From Silvibacterium bohemicum (lineage in GTDB: Bacteria; Acidobacteriota; Terriglobia; Terriglobales; Acidobacteriaceae), in contig NZ_LBHJ01000003.1 in assembly GCF_001006305.1 (NCBI RefSeq), forward strand, positions 310,001 to 374,000: a stretch of 64,000 nucleotides of DNA, in the 5' to 3' direction. The position numbers were made by a program, and so were the translations under genes. This document shows positions 17,327-25,755 of this stretch, one piece after another. The number at the start of each line of letters is the position of its first letter. Position 1 is the stretch's first letter. The notes under the pieces were generated by a model. That model was not told the DNA's origin, ran no database searches, and worked only from the letters and a program-made list of their open reading frames with translations.

Positions 17327-18277
17327 TTGGATGCCGGGCCGCTCCCACTTATTCATTCGAAGAGAACAGGAGGGAAAGCAACACAGTTGACAGCCATTCT
17401 TAAACTAGCGAGGTTGAGTTGGCCAGAGCTGATTCGCGCTATCTGGCGGGACGCAGACAGAGCCAATGTCGCGAACCGCGCTGCCGAATTGGCGTTCTGG
17501 TTCCTGCTCGGCTTTTTCCCCATGCTCTTGTGCGTCACAAGCGTGGTTTCGATATTCGGCTCTGCCCCGGAATCGCAGCACGCCCTGATGAAGTATGTGG
17601 GAAAAGTTCTGCCTTCTGCTGCATCCAATCTCGTGCGGCAGGTGCTGGCGCAGACGGCCGGTAGTGGGAGAGCCTGGTTTTCACTGCTCTTCGCGTTATG
17701 GTCCTCCTCATCCGCGACCTCCGGACTTATCGATACTCTCAACGACATTTATGAGCTCAAAGAAAGCCGGCCCTGGTGGAAGTCTCGTCTGATCGCCCTG
17801 GTCCTGGCGATAGCCCTGGGCGTCCTGCTTACCGCCGTATCGATCATTGTCGTGTATGGACCCGAAATCCTGCGCCATACATCGACCGGTTCGGCAGCCC
17901 TCGATGTCTGGAAGATAGCGCAATGGCCGGCTGCGGCATTCCTGCTTATTCTGACACTCCTTGGTCTCTACCGCTTCGCCCCAGACATGCAGGAACAGAG
18001 ATGGAAATGGCTGCTTCCCGGGAGCATCGTCGCAGCGGTGATCTGGATGGCCGTTTCAGTCTTGTTCAAAGTGTACGTTCGCCACTTTAGCCATTTCGGG
18101 CTGCTTTACGGCTCGCTCGGCACGCTGATCATCCTGATGTTTTGGTTCTACCTGAGCGGAATCGCAATTCTGGTCGGGGGAGAAATCAACGCTATCTTGG
18201 AAGATGCAGCCGCTCAACACAAGGTTCCTGGAGCGAAAAAGCGTGGCCAGCGTTCACCTGCTCAGACGCGTGTCTGA
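17327..18277 (+). CDS. YihY/virulence factor BrkB family membrane protein
   Basis: A 300-316-residue integral membrane protein of the YihY (formerly RNase BN-like) family. It has about six spans and the hallmark segments RAAELAFWFLLGFFPMLL, LFALWSSSSATSGLIDTLN and LLYGSLGTLIILMFWFYLSG, ending with GGEINAIL. Function is unresolved; it is an inner-membrane protein often linked to envelope stress. The only ATG is at 17327 without a ribosome-binding site; a TTG at 17386 preceded by AGGAGGG fits the family N-terminus better and may be the real start. It lies 72 bases after AI-2E. Confidence 0.88.
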   Translation: MDAGPLPLIHSKRTGGKATQLTAILKLARLSWPELIRAIWRDADRANVANRAAELAFWFLLGFFPMLLCVTSVVSIFGSAPESQHALMKYVGKVLPSAASNLVRQVLAQTAGSGRAWFSLLFALWSSSSATSGLIDTLNDIYELKESRPWWKSRLIALVLAIALGVLLTAVSIIVVYGPEILRHTSTGSAALDVWKIAQWPAAAFLLILTLLGLYRFAPDMQEQRWKWLLPGSIVAAVIWMAVSVLFKVYVRHFSHFGLLYGSLGTLIILMFWFYLSGIAILVGGEINAILEDAAAQHKVPGAKKRGQRSPAQTRV

Positions 18278-18341
18278 AGCAGTGCAAAGTAATCTCGACT
18301 TTTATTTGAAGATGAGTCTCAACTGCTGGCTTCACCCCAAA

Positions 18342-18686
18342 TCAAGGTAGATATTTCCCGGCTGTATAGACAACCGCTTCCAGAGGCTCCTGCCATCGTT
18401 GATCTGGAATATCGTCGATCCTAAGGCGGCTGATGCCACTATGCTTCCAGGTCTCCTCAATTGTGGGTGAGTAGACGCTGAGCTCAAACATCGTCATTGT
18501 CTTTTGCACTCCCTCAGGCAACGTCCGCTTGTATTCCGTTTGCAGCTCTTCTTTGAGCCACCGGGCGAGGCTCTGGATTTCAGCCAGCGCGGCGTCCGTA
18601 AGAGGTTTCGACTCAAGTAATCGGAGGGCTCTGCTGCCCTTGTCCCTAATGACTTGTAACCGTTGCAGAGTTTCTTCGCGTGTCAT
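18342..18686 (-). CDS. Hypothetical protein, 114 residues
   Basis: A small, charged, soluble protein. From the ATG at 18686 it has two amphipathic helices (MTREETLQRLQVIRDKG, then LAEIQSLARWLKEELQTEY) followed by a mixed region ending near KYLP. No signal peptide, membrane span or known catalytic motif is visible. I chose 18686 because the upstream codons in the same frame look random and contain the long hairpin at 18799-18830. Coding potential looks good, function is unknown; it is probably restricted to Acidobacteriota. Confidence 0.6.
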   Translation of the reverse strand: MTREETLQRLQVIRDKGSRALRLLESKPLTDAALAEIQSLARWLKEELQTEYKRTLPEGVQKTMTMFELSVYSPTIEETWKHSGISRLRIDDIPDQRWQEPLEAVVYTAGKYLP

Positions 18687-18798
18687 CCGGGTTCTCAGCG
18701 ATCGTTTGGAGTGCCAGAGGATCCTGCAGGTGGCTCTTTGACCGAGTGACGTGGTCGATCCATGTGATCCCCTCAACTTGAAGCTATCAGATGACGGC

Positions 18799-18830
18799 AG
18801 GGCGTGCAGTGTGAAGCCACTGCACGCCCT
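18799..18830. repeat. Strong 13-bp hairpin
   Basis: Perfect inverted repeat: AGGGCGTGCAGTG (18799-18811), 6-base loop, CACTGCACGCCCT (18818-18830). No T-run follows on either strand, so a classical terminator is unlikely. It lies 110 bases upstream of the minus-strand gene starting at 18686 and may be a leader structure or part of a dispersed palindromic repeat. The remainder of 18687-18996 shows no gene. Confidence 0.5.
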
Positions 18831-18996
18831 GGAAAAACCCTTCCTTAGTGGAAGCGCGGACTGATCGTCGCACGGTTTCCGTCCCGGGCACGGTCGACTC
18901 TCCACGGGGAGAAACGTCAAAGTTGCTCGCGCGCTGGAACAAAACTTCGAGGACCAGATAGGTGCGTTACCATGCCCTGATCGTCCACACCAGGAG

Positions 18997-19281
18997 TTAA
19001 GGGTTCCATTCCTGCAGAGGCTCGTGCCAAAACAGATGATCGGTAGCGTGCTGACATTCGTTCATCAACCATTGGCTCAGGCCATACCCGAGCGGCAGGA
19101 GGATCGCGAGAAGTAAGCAGGCGCAGAAGACGTTAAGGATCATCTCCCTGATGGAAGGCTTCCGGGAGATGGCCAATCGACCGCAATAGGGACAGCCTTT
19201 ATTCGGTATCCGTTCCGATGATATCTCCGGTGTCTCCTTGGATATCGAGGTGGTACTCCCGCTCATCTTGGTCATCATCAT
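18997..19281 (-). CDS. Small membrane protein with N-terminal CxxC
   Basis: A 94-residue protein. Residues about 30-34 carry CPYCG, a single zinc-ribbon-like or redox CxxC, followed by one transmembrane span (MILNVFCACLLLAILLPLGYG, about 50-70) and a short tail. The ATG-ATG-ATG at 19281 is preceded by GAGGAGG at ideal distance, which decides the start even though it lies inside the end of the upstream gene (83-base overlap in another frame). Translation is therefore probably coupled to that gene. Function unknown. Confidence 0.6.
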   Translation of the reverse strand: MMMTKMSGSTTSISKETPEISSERIPNKGCPYCGRLAISRKPSIREMILNVFCACLLLAILLPLGYGLSQWLMNECQHATDHLFWHEPLQEWNP

Positions 19282-19978
19282 GTTCCTCCTCAGGTTCTCG
19301 GTCCTTGGTGGTCTCTCCCAGGGCTGCAAACGCCGCTCGTTCACGCTTGTCCCTGCGAACGTCGAGCAGTTGTTCCCCAACCGTGTGCTTGGGTGAGTAG
19401 CAATACTGGAAGTAGGCGTCGAAGAGCGCCTGATTGCGAAGGCCGCGGCCGAGGATCTTTGGAAGATGGTTCTTGTAGAGCAAGGTCAGGGCTTCCGGTG
19501 TGATGATGTAGGAGCGCCGTTTTCCCTCTATCGAGACCGTTGCCTGAAGCCAGCCTTGATCGATCCACACGCGAATCTCCTCTGTCCGCACGCGCAGGGC
19601 GAGAGCCAGGCTTTCCATAGAGAACCGATCACAGCGGATTTCTCTGATTCCGAGATGATTTCGAACCAGCATGCTACGGATCGCCTTGGGAGTACGATTC
19701 AGCTTCTTCCCGATCTCTTCGATCGTGAATTTCACAAGCGCTTCACGGACAAACTCGATCTCCTCCTGGGTCCAGCGACGATGATCCACTGTCGTTTTTA
19801 GGCCATGCTGGATGACAAAGCGCCAGCACTCTTGTTTAGGGCGGCCAGAATGTCTTTGGAGCCGCACGACGAGTTGCTCGAGCTTATTGCCACTTAGAAC
19901 CTTGGCCTGCGCAACGAGTGACATTGCATTGGCACTCCAACGCGGCATGGCAGGCGAAGTTGGTTTCGGGTTTCCCAT
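19199..19978 (-). CDS. Predicted DNA-binding protein with SANT/Myb-like segment
   Basis: A 259-residue protein that appears lineage-specific. Residues about 70-115 contain RRWTQEEIEFVREALVKFT followed by EEIGKKLNRTPKAIRSMLVRNHLG, a SANT/Myb or sigma-region-4-like helix-turn-helix. Residues about 120-165 hold a second helical part with a MerR-like pattern (MESLALALRVRTEEIRVWIDQGWL). The C-terminus is very acidic (EEEHDDDQDERE). It probably binds DNA, but targets are unknown. It overlaps the small membrane protein gene downstream. Confidence 0.6.
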   Translation of the reverse strand: MGNPKPTSPAMPRWSANAMSLVAQAKVLSGNKLEQLVVRLQRHSGRPKQECWRFVIQHGLKTTVDHRRWTQEEIEFVREALVKFTIEEIGKKLNRTPKAIRSMLVRNHLGIREIRCDRFSMESLALALRVRTEEIRVWIDQGWLQATVSIEGKRRSYIITPEALTLLYKNHLPKILGRGLRNQALFDAYFQYCYSPKHTVGEQLLDVRRDKRERAAFAALGETTKDREPEEEHDDDQDEREYHLDIQGDTGDIIGTDTE

Positions 19979-20100
19979 GGGGGCCCTCGTGAAGGACTAA
20001 GCGATGCAAAACTTCCTTCACCTATAGAGCCATCGAAAACGCAAAAAACGAACAACGTAGCCGCTGATTTCTCCTTGGAAGATGCCCGACGCGCAAGAAT

Positions 20101-20115
20101 GTCGCACTCTCCGAG
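20101..20115 (+). promoter_or_regulatory. GTCG-N7-CGAG motif copy D (one mismatch)
   Basis: GTCGCACTCTCCGAG matches the 15-bp motif seen at three other places except for its last base. It lies in a 679-base gene-free stretch (19979-20657) and points towards the sigma/anti-sigma pair starting at 20658, though 540 bases away. I see no gene in this gap. Confidence 0.3.
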
Positions 20116-20657
20116 TCTCTTTCTCTTGACCGTGATGGGTTGAAGCGCGAACCTATTGAAACTCTGGCGCTCGTCTTGCTGATCGCAAACACTAGCAAGG
20201 CTAGACACCCGTTGCTGTGCCTCGGACCTGTCGAGCAGAGGTCGGGTCTCGAACGTTTCCACACCTCGCCCGCCGTGGCATCACTGAGGGGTGGATATGT
20301 CACTTTGATTAACGAGGCATATAGCCAGTGCGGCCTTGCGTCGCATACCAGTTGTTCATGGCCGTTTCGAGCTACGAACTGAAGCTACACGCCCGCTGAC
20401 AGCCAACTATTCTCCATCTGCGTGTAAAGATCACTCCGTTGACGTGGGAGGTGTGCGGTCCATGAGCGCTTCCGCTGGATGGCATGCATTCCCATTGCTG
20501 CTTTAGCCGTCATAGATCGGAAAAGCAAGTAACTAACTTAATGAGGAAAATTAGCTTTAATTGTGGAGATCGCGTCTAAACTGAGATAGCTTCGTGTCGC
20601 GCGTGCCATGCCTCAGCTCGATCGGGGCAGTTCCGCGACACTGTATCGGGTCGGCTT

Positions 20658-21227
20658 ATGAGATCACCCTCGCCATCTGATCTTTGCTGGGTTATAGGGA
20701 TTACTCCTCAGGGACGGTGGATCGTGCCGGTCTTGCGAGCCGCCGTGGAAGTGGAGTGGCCAGACGCACAGCAAATAGCGGCAACCAGGCTGGGTGATTC
20801 CTCTCTCGCGCACGAGTTGATGGAACAGGCGATCGAGGAAACCAAAGAACATCTTGAAGCAATGGCGGCCGTCGACGTCGAAGAGGCGCGACAGTTGCTG
20901 TCTCATAACTATCGAAATGCTGTCAGACGTTGGCTGCGTACGGAGGGAAGGTTCGTCTTCCGTGGAACGACATCTGACATCGAAGCGCTTTCTCCACCCA
21001 CGGCCCCTGCCGTATCGGCTGTCGAGGCTGAGATCGACCTCAATTCTGTCTTTCGAGATACTCCGCCTGAACTGCGTCGAGCGCTACTCTTACGTTACGG
21101 ATCGCACAGCCGCTGGGAAGATGTAGCTCGAGAGATGTCGAAGTCCACCGATGCGATCCGAGTGAGTTGCCAGAGGGAGTTGGCTCGCATCCGAAAAAAG
21201 CTGGGCATTCGAGCTCAATCGGGATGA
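20658..21227 (+). CDS. Sigma-70-like (ECF-type) factor, divergent
   Basis: A 189-residue protein. The C-terminal part (about 130-185) matches sigma region 4: LRRALLLRYGSHSRWEDVAREMSKSTDAIRVSCQRELARIRKKLG. The N-terminal part (about 30-95) is helical and could be a degenerate region 2, with RNAVRRWLRTEGRF near the linker. It would direct RNA polymerase to a small gene set under control of the membrane protein encoded 39 bases downstream, which carries an anti-sigma zinc motif. Region 2 is weak, so it could instead be a sigma-like DNA-binding adaptor. Confidence 0.65.
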   Translation: MRSPSPSDLCWVIGITPQGRWIVPVLRAAVEVEWPDAQQIAATRLGDSSLAHELMEQAIEETKEHLEAMAAVDVEEARQLLSHNYRNAVRRWLRTEGRFVFRGTTSDIEALSPPTAPAVSAVEAEIDLNSVFRDTPPELRRALLLRYGSHSRWEDVAREMSKSTDAIRVSCQRELARIRKKLGIRAQSG

Positions 21228-21266
21228 AAATCCTGTGTAGAAAGTAAGGGAACTGGAAAGGATTTC

Positions 21267-22010
21267 GTGGGCGGGTTGGGGAACTTCGTAAACGACGATG
21301 AGAACGACACTCTCCTGTTCAATAGACTCCAGGAGCACGTGCTAGAGCACTACCCAAATCCTGACCGGGTCGGGTGCTTCGACCATGCAACACTCGTTCT
21401 ATTCGTTGAGACGCCAGGAAAGCTTGACCTTGAGGATCCGAAATATTTGCATGTCCTCCGGTGTGCGGAGTGCACTCGTGATTTGATTGAACTCCGCCGT
21501 CTTCGCGACGAACGGTTGGCAGAGGAGCTCGATTCCTCCGTCGGGCGATCGATCCACTGGTGGCGATTTGCCTGTATCGCCGCCGCGGCTTCGATCGTCG
21601 CCATCCTGATCGGTGTGAGTTGGAGGCATTACCTTAGCGGCCGTGTTGAAGACGCACAGAACGGGACGCCCTCGCCAATTTCAGTAGACCTAAGTGCGGC
21701 GGGGTTGGCTCGAGGCGGGGATCAAGGTGAGGCGGAAAAGCCGATCTCATTGCCGCAGCGACTTGTCGAAGTCCGCCTGGTGCTGCCTTTTTACAGCCCA
21801 GGCGGCAATTACCGCATTACGGTATCGAGAGACCGGAGCCAGGATCACGTCGAGGCGTCTGGCTCGGCCTCAGCGACCGCGAATGGCTCGCATACCGAAC
21901 TGAGGGTAGAACTCAACCTGCGGCGCCTGCGGCCCGGAAACTACTACCTGGGCACCGCGCGCGAAGGTGATGGCGCGCCGTACTACTATCCTGCCCTGAT
22001 CCGACAGTGA
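21267..22010 (+). CDS. Membrane anti-sigma factor-like protein with ZAS motif
   Basis: A 247-residue protein. Residues 62-69 read HVLRCAEC, the H-x3-C-x2-C motif of zinc-binding anti-sigma domains. One span follows at about 101-118 (ACIAAAASIVAILIGVSW). The ~120-residue outer part contains a beta-rich stretch (VEVRLVLPFYSPGGNYRITVSRD .. LRPGNYYLGTAREGDG), a layout used for sensing in the periplasm. GTG start at 21267 has GGAAAGG upstream. Paired with the sigma-like gene it forms a sigma/anti-sigma switch. Compare the single-chain version at 46278-49310. Confidence 0.7.
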   Translation: MGGLGNFVNDDENDTLLFNRLQEHVLEHYPNPDRVGCFDHATLVLFVETPGKLDLEDPKYLHVLRCAECTRDLIELRRLRDERLAEELDSSVGRSIHWWRFACIAAAASIVAILIGVSWRHYLSGRVEDAQNGTPSPISVDLSAAGLARGGDQGEAEKPISLPQRLVEVRLVLPFYSPGGNYRITVSRDRSQDHVEASGSASATANGSHTELRVELNLRRLRPGNYYLGTAREGDGAPYYYPALIRQ

Positions 22011-22081
22011 AAGTTGCATGATGACGCAGCCGACTTCTTCGTCGGATCCGTGCGACCCAGTGGCCCTTGTCGGTCAGACCC

Positions 22082-22381
22082 TCAAATGTCCTGATTTCTC
22101 CTAGACTTTTTGGCCGGCCGCCTCGTCTCGGTGGTAGGCATTGCCGGGGGAGTTGGAAAGTAGCGAGTTTTGCTGAAATCGAAGAGTTCTTTCAGGGGAA
22201 CGTTGAGCGCCTTGGCAATGATCTCGAGCTTCTCCGGTTTCGGAAACGAGTTTCCTCGCTCGATCTCCCCGGCCTGCTTGAGCGTCAGGCTGATCGCATC
22301 AGCGAAAGTCGCCTGTTTCATCCCCGAGAATCGTCGTAGTTCTGCAATCCGTTTGGCAAATCGGTATCTTAGGGTCGTCAC
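22082..22381 (-). CDS. XRE-family regulator
   Basis: A 99-residue protein with one XRE HTH (FAKRIAELRRFSGMKQATFADAISLTLKQAGEIERGNSFP shortened here; residues about 8-60) and a basic C-terminal tail (RRPAKKSRRNQD). It is convergent with the anti-sigma gene. Upstream I find only a weak palindrome (CCTA..TAGG around 22409-22429). Targets unknown. Confidence 0.85.
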   Translation of the reverse strand: MTTLRYRFAKRIAELRRFSGMKQATFADAISLTLKQAGEIERGNSFPKPEKLEIIAKALNVPLKELFDFSKTRYFPTPPAMPTTETRRPAKKSRRNQDI

Positions 22382-22771
22382 CCTCTAAGTCTTGCGAAGT
22401 CGGGGTTCCTAATACACCCAGTGATAGGTTATAAAAAAGGAAGTACGGATTCACATTTTCAAGATTCCCGTGATCTAATGAAACCAAAGGCACATCGAAA
22501 AGAGTCCCCTGACGCGCCTATTCCAGAGATTTCCTCGTGACGAAACGTTGCGGAAACTCGCTGGACGATGCGCCTCAGGAAAGTAACTGTACAAGTTCGC
22601 TTCTCCCAGTGTCTGTTGAAGTCTGAACCGCGTTCGGGAACACAGCCGGCCAACTCGCTCCATTGCGCGGACGCAGTTCATTCATGCATACGCTTCTAGA
22701 AGCCTTGAATTTGAATACTTGGCGGAAGAGCTTCCTCGGGAGCTCTTTGAAGATGGCTGGCCGAGGCTCCA
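22382..22771. other. Non-coding gap
   Basis: No gene recognised in 390 bases between a minus-strand XRE gene and the plus-strand histidine kinase; both promoters must lie here. Confidence 0.45.
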
Positions 22772-24193
22772 TTGGCTGTCAAGATGACCCTTTCTTCACC
22801 ATCACGTTTTGTTGGACTCGCATTGGCGGTTCTCCTTCCTCTAGCCGGTGTGGAGTGTCTCGTCTATTCCAGCTATCTAAGGCATCAACGTTCCTTACAA
22901 GTAGCCTCGGCTCTCAGCCAGCTGACTAGCGGTAGCGTCTCCGAGATCACCAGGTTGCAGGAAGATATACGGATCATCGCGCCTGGGAGCGTTGTTTACA
23001 TGGTTGATCCGAACGGTCATGTGGCGGCTGGTGAGACCGGTGTTGCGTTGCCGGAGGTCCGGCTTACCTGGGCGCAATCGTGCACGTCCCAGGGTCAGAC
23101 ACCCTGCATTCAGGGAAATTTGGTGGCGTCCGCAATCTCCCTGCGAACCTCAGGCCATGTACTCGTCATAGTTGCAATGTCGAAACCCCGGCTGGGTAGT
23201 CTTATTCTTTGGGTGTTCGGGATAGCCTTGGTAGCTTCCACGATCTTGGGAGCGAGCGTCTATTGGCTTATCGACAAGCTCTTCCGCAGACCATTGATCG
23301 CGGCTCTGGAATCGACCAACTTCTCGCCTTCGGATATGGCCCTTGCGTCCTTGGATGACGACTCTGGTTCGCACAGGCGCGTGCTCCCTCCGCTCCGAAC
23401 GTCGCAGAGGCTTCTACGGCCTGATGAGACGATCAGCTGCCTGGCCAGACAGTTGAGAGAGAGAATCCACCATGTGGACGCTGCCTGGGCGGATCTTGCG
23501 AGCCGTGAGAAGGCGCACCTCGAATGGGTTGCATATCTGAGCCATGACCTTGCCACGCCATTGGCACGCATGCTCCGCCGAGTTGAAATGATCCAATTCG
23601 ACTCAGAGTTGAAGACTGCGGAAAAAGAGTCGACCCTGGAGCAGATCCATCGCGACATTACTGAGCTAGCCGAAATAGTCGGTTCAATCAGCCAGTTTGC
23701 CATCCTAGACAGTCGTCTCGTGAGAAGCTTTGTCGAAATGCCACTCCGGCCCTTGCTTGAATTTGCGGTGGAAGGTTTCGAGTACGAGGCGTCCAGCAAA
23801 GGAGTAGAACTCGATCTCCGCGTCGGCGACGATCTCGGGACCGTCCGCATTGAGAGAAGTCTAGTCAAACGAGCCGTCGAAAACCTGATCTCCAATGCGA
23901 TTTGCTATACCCCCGAGGGCGGACTCGTCAGTGTCAGCGCGACGCAACGAGATCAAATAATTCAAATCACTGTCGAGGACACGGGAACCGGTGTCCCAGT
24001 ACAGGAGCTTGAACGGGTCTTCAACTTTGCCTTCCGTGGTGAAGGCCAGACCCGCATCTCGAGAGTGGGCTCCCTAGGGTTGGGATTGGCATTGGTTCGG
24101 AGAGTGGCGGAACTGCATTCCGGTACCGTGGCCGCCAGCAACGTAGCGCCTCACGGGGCAAGGTTTGTTTTCTCTCTGCCGGTTGTGAATTGA
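22772..24193 (+). CDS. Orphan sensor histidine kinase
   Basis: A 473-residue membrane kinase. Spans at about 12-34 and 145-168 enclose a periplasmic sensor of about 110 residues with a PAS-like strand (VVYMVDPNGHVAAGETG). The cytosolic part has an H-box YLSHDLATPLARML (His258), N-box LVKRAVENLISNAICYTPEGG, G1 VEDTGTGVP and G2 GLGLALVRRVAELHSG. It would autophosphorylate and pass phosphate to a response regulator, but no regulator gene is adjacent; the nearest is at 49741-50511. Start is either TTG at 22772 (GAGG upstream) or ATG at 22784. Confidence 0.88.
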   Translation: MAVKMTLSSPSRFVGLALAVLLPLAGVECLVYSSYLRHQRSLQVASALSQLTSGSVSEITRLQEDIRIIAPGSVVYMVDPNGHVAAGETGVALPEVRLTWAQSCTSQGQTPCIQGNLVASAISLRTSGHVLVIVAMSKPRLGSLILWVFGIALVASTILGASVYWLIDKLFRRPLIAALESTNFSPSDMALASLDDDSGSHRRVLPPLRTSQRLLRPDETISCLARQLRERIHHVDAAWADLASREKAHLEWVAYLSHDLATPLARMLRRVEMIQFDSELKTAEKESTLEQIHRDITELAEIVGSISQFAILDSRLVRSFVEMPLRPLLEFAVEGFEYEASSKGVELDLRVGDDLGTVRIERSLVKRAVENLISNAICYTPEGGLVSVSATQRDQIIQITVEDTGTGVPVQELERVFNFAFRGEGQTRISRVGSLGLGLALVRRVAELHSGTVAASNVAPHGARFVFSLPVVN

Positions 24194-24205
24194 GGTTCAG
24201 GCGCT

Positions 24206-25630
24206 CTACGCCACGGGAATCTTATCAAGCCGAGTCGCATTGACCATCTGCCGCACCAGGCTCCGAAGATAGCTCTGAGGGGCGGGGTTACCAAGATATT
24301 CCGAGATGATCCATTGCTGTCGATTCAAGAGATGCGTTGCGATCGATAGAAGGCGCACAGATCCAAGGGTAGAGTTGATCTGTTCTTCCGAAACCTCCGA
24401 AGACCACTGCTTGAAATACGAACTTACTACGCGCGGTATCCACCGGGCGAGGCGGCGGTCTTGCTCAAAATAGATCCGCAATTGATCGATTGCGACAAAG
24501 GGGTTGCCGACGCCAGCCTCAGACCAATCCGTGAAAACACAGAAACCGTTAGAACTCAGGATGTTTCCACCACTGAGGTCGTTATGGATCAACGCATCAG
24601 GGATGCTTATGTCCTCAAACAGACAACGGGCCCTCTCAAAGGCATCCGCGATCTCCCCCAGCCGCCAGATCTTTATCGGCGGAATGCTGGTCGATCTTTG
24701 TGAAAGCACGGCGTCTTCGAGGTACGGCATCATGTCGAAGACTGACTCGCGAAGCCGGGCGATACGTTGATCGATCAAGCCACATTTCAACAATTGCGCG
24801 ACGCGGGGGATGCTCGCCTGCTGCAGTTTGGCCAGCCTCACTCCAATCCGATCGATCGATTCGCCTGACGTAAAGGCGGGCTCTTCAATCGAGGGGCCTG
24901 CGTCCTCCATCAGCCATCCGCTCCATGCCCTGCGCACGGCCACGATAGTTGGAAGATATTCCGGGAACAGATTGCTCAAGAGCGTCGTGGTTTGGAACTC
25001 GGGATCTTCAGCCCTTGCAGCCGCCTTGAACCAATAAGGAGGGTTAGTCCGATTTCGGATTCTCAGAAGCGAATGGTGAGCGGATGCGTTGAGCTGTTCG
25101 ATCCCATCAGCGACATCCCGTCGATCCGCAGAGACCACGGCCGAGACCCAATGCAACAGCTCATTCGTCCACCCCAGACTTAGGAATGGGCCTTGCGAGA
25201 CCGGCCTATGCTCAAGGAGGCACTCGATAACGCCTCGGATGGAGCCTTCCGAGTCTTCAAACTCTATGTCCGGGATATCACCCAGAGACGCCCAGGTGAA
25301 TCTTTGTAGGATTGTGCCCAACTCCCCTTCATCGAGCACTTCCGCAATTGCCATACGGTCAGTTCGAGAAGGATCACCGGGGCAATCCAAAACTATGGAC
25401 GGCAGGTTCCATCGCTCTTTAATTTGCGATTGGATTTTCGCCGCAGAGCGCGACCACCGAGGAATCGAGATCCGAGGAAGGCGCAAGCTCGACTGGATTC
25501 TCGGTCTCGAAATCTCGCACGGCTCGCGCTCAACCAGGATTTGTTGCGTCGCAGGAGAAATCAAGGTCAATCGATAGTGATCGTCATGGGGACCCAATTG
25601 ATCCGTCAGAGCACACCGCCGCACCCACAC
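24206..25630 (-). CDS. APH-fold phosphotransferase (paralogue of the lasso-cluster kinase)
   Basis: About 470 residues. The C-terminal two thirds form an aminoglycoside-phosphotransferase/choline-kinase fold: hinge VRRAWSGWLMEDAG, catalytic ALIHNDLSGGNIL and metal-binding FTDWSEA. The N-terminal ~170 residues are a separate domain containing LPRISIPRW. Both domains, the order and even LPRISIPRW are shared with the 451-residue gene at 34743 in the lasso operon, so the two are paralogues. The substrate is unknown; a peptide or small molecule is plausible. The start is uncertain: GTG at 25630 or a start a dozen codons later. A conserved 15-bp motif lies upstream (25727-25741). Confidence 0.7.
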   Translation of the reverse strand: MWVRRCALTDQLGPHDDHYRLTLISPATQQILVEREPCEISRPRIQSSLRLPRISIPRWSRSAAKIQSQIKERWNLPSIVLDCPGDPSRTDRMAIAEVLDEGELGTILQRFTWASLGDIPDIEFEDSEGSIRGVIECLLEHRPVSQGPFLSLGWTNELLHWVSAVVSADRRDVADGIEQLNASAHHSLLRIRNRTNPPYWFKAAARAEDPEFQTTTLLSNLFPEYLPTIVAVRRAWSGWLMEDAGPSIEEPAFTSGESIDRIGVRLAKLQQASIPRVAQLLKCGLIDQRIARLRESVFDMMPYLEDAVLSQRSTSIPPIKIWRLGEIADAFERARCLFEDISIPDALIHNDLSGGNILSSNGFCVFTDWSEAGVGNPFVAIDQLRIYFEQDRRLARWIPRVVSSYFKQWSSEVSEEQINSTLGSVRLLSIATHLLNRQQWIISEYLGNPAPQSYLRSLVRQMVNATRLDKIPVA

Positions 25631-25726
25631 CGTGCTCGCCTAAATTCGCAACAGATCTCAACGGAACGTGCGAGCACCTTCGTATCGAGTTTCCCAGCTG
25701 CCTGTTCGTCCAGCAACAAAAACTAT

Positions 25727-25741
25727 GTCGGTGACTGCGAC
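25727..25741 (-). promoter_or_regulatory. GTCG-N7-CGAC motif copy A
   Basis: Read towards the phosphotransferase gene this is GTCGCAGTCACCGAC, an inverted repeat of GTCG/CGAC with a conserved 7-base centre. It lies about 97 bases before the assigned start. Matching copies are at 29801 and 34182, with a weaker one at 20101. Confidence 0.5.
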
Positions 25742-25755
25742 ATTGTTCCACGAAC

